Assembly: GCA_961205875.1 (NCBI GenBank)
Contig: OY540815.1
Coordinates: forward strand, 17,483,638-17,547,637
Origin: Sialis fuliginosa
Lineage: Eukaryota; Arthropoda; Insecta; Megaloptera; Sialidae
DNA: 64,000 nt
Direction of reading: 5' to 3'
Part shown: positions 60,551 through 64,000 of the stretch, one piece after another
Layout: the number at the start of each line of letters is the position of its first letter
Position numbering within the stretch: the first letter of the stretch is position 1
Made by a program: the position numbers and the translations under genes
Notes under the pieces: model-generated
The model's input: only the letters and a program-made list of their open reading frames with translations
What the model was told of the DNA's origin: nothing
The model's database searches: none

Positions 60551-63021
60551 TAAACCAGTATACCTTGGTCTTAATAGGGCAAAGACTGGTGCCAGTACCT
60601 TATATAATAATGTACTGTTGATGTAATTTAACTTATATGAAATAATTAGGTCAGGCACATGTTAAGAAAAGTTGAACTTTCTATTAACATACTTGTAAAA
60701 TGATACTTGACATATTGATATCACTGAACCAACACTTTATATTGAATAATGAATAATTAGGTCAGACATGTAATAAACAAAAGAGTTTGGTAGATCTTCA
60801 TAGTGAGTTTGATGCAGAAAACGAATAGAAATTAATCTGAAGGTGTTGTTCTTACAATATAAATATTTTGGGTTTTTAAATTTGTGAATTATTTTACAGG
60901 AAATAAATTTGAATAATACTGATTTTGATAAAATTTTCACTATTAGAAAAAGCTTAACCCTGTAGAATTTGTTAAAAATTTTAAATTACAAATATAATTT
61001 TTAAAACTTTTAATTTACGATTTTTAATAATTTTTATCAAAATATTACCTATTCTATGCTAAAAATTACATATATGGGTGCCATAGTTCGTGTATAAGAA
61101 AAATTAATGACTATTGATAAAATAAACGCGTCGCGTCGATGTGAACAGTCTTGCGTATTCCATTGCAGCAACGAAAGCGTTTTTTTCCGAATATTCACTT
61201 CTGTTTGTGAGAGCCTTAATTTTCAAAGTTATTAAAATATTTGATTATCAAGAAAATATTATATTGATATTACCAAAAAAAATGTATAGTGTGTGTGTTT
61301 GTACGAACGATTGATAATTTACAAACATAATTAATCGCGTCAATCGAAACTGACAATAAATTTAAAAAATCATAATTTTTCGTATCGTCCTATTGGAATT
61401 TATATTCATCACCACAATTCAAAATTACAAAACACGAAATGTTTAATGCAATGTTCGGAGATAAAATTTTTATTTTCGTATTCATTCATGCCGTCAAAAC
61501 AAGACAAAAAACGACCGCTATGCCACAACGCATGCAAATAAATCAATTCTGTAGATTTTTATGTTAATAAGACATCTAGTATACATATATACATGTATGC
61601 GTACAACACATGGAGTGTGTGGTAGGAGGGTGAATTGAGAATATATACAGAAATACAAAAGTTGCGTTAAATTTTGTGTTGCACCATTAAAAAATGACAA
61701 GAGTAAACATCCGTTTTCAGTTCAGTTCAGCGATTATCTTCAAAAATAGGAGGTGCAAAACAGTATACAAGAACTAAATGTTTGTTAGTTTCACCACTTT
61801 GGCTTGGTAGAGCATTCACAGACAGACACACAGACGTCATTGAGATAATGGTCATACTCGATTCAAAGACATTCAAAACGTGTAATTATGAAAAAATTAA
61901 GTTCGATTTTTTTATAATTAAGTACTAATTACGGTACTTAGAGATAGTAATATTATTTTTTCGAAATTTTTATTTTTAGTACCGTTCGAAAAAAGCAATA
62001 AAATATGGGTTACCAACGAGACTTTTCAAAATATAAAGGCAGTAAAGGTTATAATTTTGGCATTTAATGAAACAGTAGCATTAAATCATCTTTAAAATAT
62101 TTATACAGTTGAGTGGGACTTAAAAAATCACATGAAGTTAAAACTTCCCATTTTTCTCAATTTTTACATTTTGTTACTTACTACCTTTTACGCAGGCTTT
62201 TCTTGGTTACATTTTGAAAAAAATAAGCCAAACTCGTTTAGGTTTCGTCTTCAATTTATTCTTACGTAATAAACCATGAAATTTTGAAAAATAACGAATC
62301 TTATATATTTCACTTAAATATTTAATATCTCATAGTTAATTTTTTATCAATCTCATCTTATTTCGAGACCGAGAACGAGAAAAGTCTCGTCTCGGCGTGC
62401 AGACTAATTATACAGTACATTTCATGTATGTAAAAACAAATGAAAAGTTCTACTCCACTTTTTAATCTCCAGGTATTAAATTTTCCATCGCATATTCAAA
62501 TTTCATCATTCTCAAATTAGAATTAATTAATATCTGTTGTTAGTTTGAACATTCATATACAATCAGTGTTCATATAGGTAGAGAAATTACACAATTAAAC
62601 GGACATTTGAGATTGAAACTACAAACATTATAAAAAAAATCAACTACGTTGATTAATTGATTAATTTACGACAAAAATAATAGAAAATAATTTATTGGCA
62701 TGTTTTAAAATGCCATTTTTGTCCGTTTCTTTGACTGGAGTTAGTGGTACCTATCAAATATAATTTAATTAGATATATTTTGAGACTTATATGTTATAAT
62801 CATTTTTAATCTGGTATTAATATTAATTCTCTAATTTTGTTTCATCGAAGTTCCACAGTTATTTAACATGAGCCTCTTTATTGCATTTAGGGCTTTTTAG
62901 CCAATCAAAATTACTATTTAAATAAACGTCCATTTCAATTCACGAACATCTGTCCGATTCAATGTGTAAGTAACCTTCAAAATTATTTGACAAACATCAT
63001 CTACACAGAAATAAGATTTTA

Positions 63022-63341
63022 ATGTCCGGTATTATAAAGGAGCTAGCAAATTTTCTAGCTAGCAAGCACTTTCAAATGAGATATCAAACTTATATGACAG
63101 TTCTTTTGGAGTTTGTTGAAGACTTTGACAAGTTTCGCGCGCGCGTTGTAGGTAAATATCAACGGTATTAAAACAGTGGTGATATTATGAAAATTATTTT
63201 GTACGGTGAAAGATGTCAACTGTGTTCAATTAGTTGAAGTGTCACTGCTCTAAATTCCATAATTAATCCATAGATATTAGTACAGAATTAATACTCCATT
63301 TGAAAGTAATTGCCAGCTAGCTCCTTTATAATACCGGACAT
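63022..63341. mobile_element. Complete 320 bp MITE of the GGTATTATAAAG family
   Basis: ATGTCCGGTATTATAAAGGA followed by GCTAGC at the left has an exact inverted copy at the right (GCTAGCTCCTTTATAATACC then GGACAT). The interior includes a GCGCGCGCG run. It is the best-preserved member; others are at 48274 and, more distantly, 16602. Confidence 0.75.
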
Positions 63342-64000
63342 AAAAGTAACTAACCATTAATGTTAGACTCAAATATATGCAATATTATGCCGTATTTAGA
63401 AGAAGAAAAACGGCAAGACGGTGTTTTTTCGGTGTAAACACGGCATTACACAAAACATCAATAATACAATTAGTGTAATATCACCTTACCATTGGAATCT
63501 TTTTCAAAAAATTATAAATTTATTTTGTCAATATAAACAAAACTCATGGAACTAGAAAAATATAATCTTTATGATATAAGTATAGTCTATGGAGCTTAAT
63601 GATACTAATAACAAAATTTGAATTAATTCGTTTGAATAGTTTCGATGTAACATACATTATCCGTTTAATTGCGGATCTCTCCTACCTATATAATTATCAG
63701 CGATATTTGAAGAGTGTTAAACTATCCAATTATTTTTACAAATAGCATCACAACACCTGCTACACCCCCACAACGGAAATGTAAATTAAAACCAAACCAA
63801 ACAAACTAATATAATAACAATAACAGAAGCGAACACATGCGACTGATACAACAAATTATAGCGAAGATAACTGCTATAGATCCGATAAGTTAATCATATT
63901 TCCAGATTAATGAACGTTTAATAAAATTTAATTATTGACGGTTGTGTTTGTGTTACCGTTTAGGTTGCTCAGTTTCGAGTATTTGCCGCTGTAACAATCC

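Larger units (their letters stand above)
31947..64000. other. 32 kb upstream of the first visible furin exon, no coding exon recognised
   Basis: This is probably intron and/or 5' flank of the furin gene. I looked on the minus strand for a prodomain with a basic cleavage site and for the W-Y-L ending expected before NRGSGLD and found neither, though a short exon could be missed by eye. Repeats are dense and listed separately. One CpG-rich stretch (48940-49150) is a possible regulatory or 5' noncoding region. Confidence 0.55.

Noticed and set aside
1-64000. tRNA, rRNA, CRISPR, bacterial operon or viral gene
   Set aside because: None was seen; splice structure and repeat content indicate nuclear eukaryotic DNA.

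Overview
This is an AT-rich eukaryotic window with long introns, GT-AG splice sites and many small inverted-repeat (MITE-like) elements. The one gene I can support is a furin-type proprotein convertase on the minus strand. Its sequence is closest to insect furin-like proteases, so I read the window as an insect chromosome. I cannot place the species; a hemipteran-like base composition is only an impression.

Gene layout, running right to left. Seven constitutive coding exons (31818-31946, 17148-17313, 15588-15760, 14503-14712, 14226-14411, 13996-14135, 13637-13929) join in frame across every junction. They encode the subtilisin-like catalytic domain and most of the P domain. The spacing between catalytic Asp, His, oxyanion Asn and Ser is 41, 101 and 73 residues, the same as in human furin. 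After 13637 the gene offers alternative 3' exons. Exon A (12803-13549) completes the P domain and adds a long basic, low-complexity linker; its phase fits exon D (6708-7240), which encodes a Cys-rich region, a transmembrane helix and a short tail with sorting-like motifs. Exon B (12464-12621) carries a second version of the last P-domain strand and leads to exon C (11869-12384), a different membrane-anchored C-terminus. Exon A is in phase at both ends (1-1, 747 bp), so it can be included or skipped. The partial products visible here are 858 aa (A-D), 656 aa (B-C) and 905 aa (A-B-C).

The 5' end of the gene (signal peptide, prodomain, RXKR autocleavage site) was not found. It probably lies beyond the right edge, or in short exons hidden in the 32 kb upstream of 31946.

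The rest is intron or flanking DNA filled with repeats. A 14.5 kb intron separates the Asp and His exons. Notable elements are an 841 bp transposon-like element with a perfect 8-bp target duplication and an internal near-perfect ~70 bp hairpin (19420-20260); a ~700 bp foldback (33763-34459) next to what looks like the start of a Harbinger transposase; a TTAA-ended piggyBac-like MITE (2009-2454); hAT-like MITEs; and several nested insertions. I saw no tRNA, rRNA or CRISPR array, and no second protein gene I could support.
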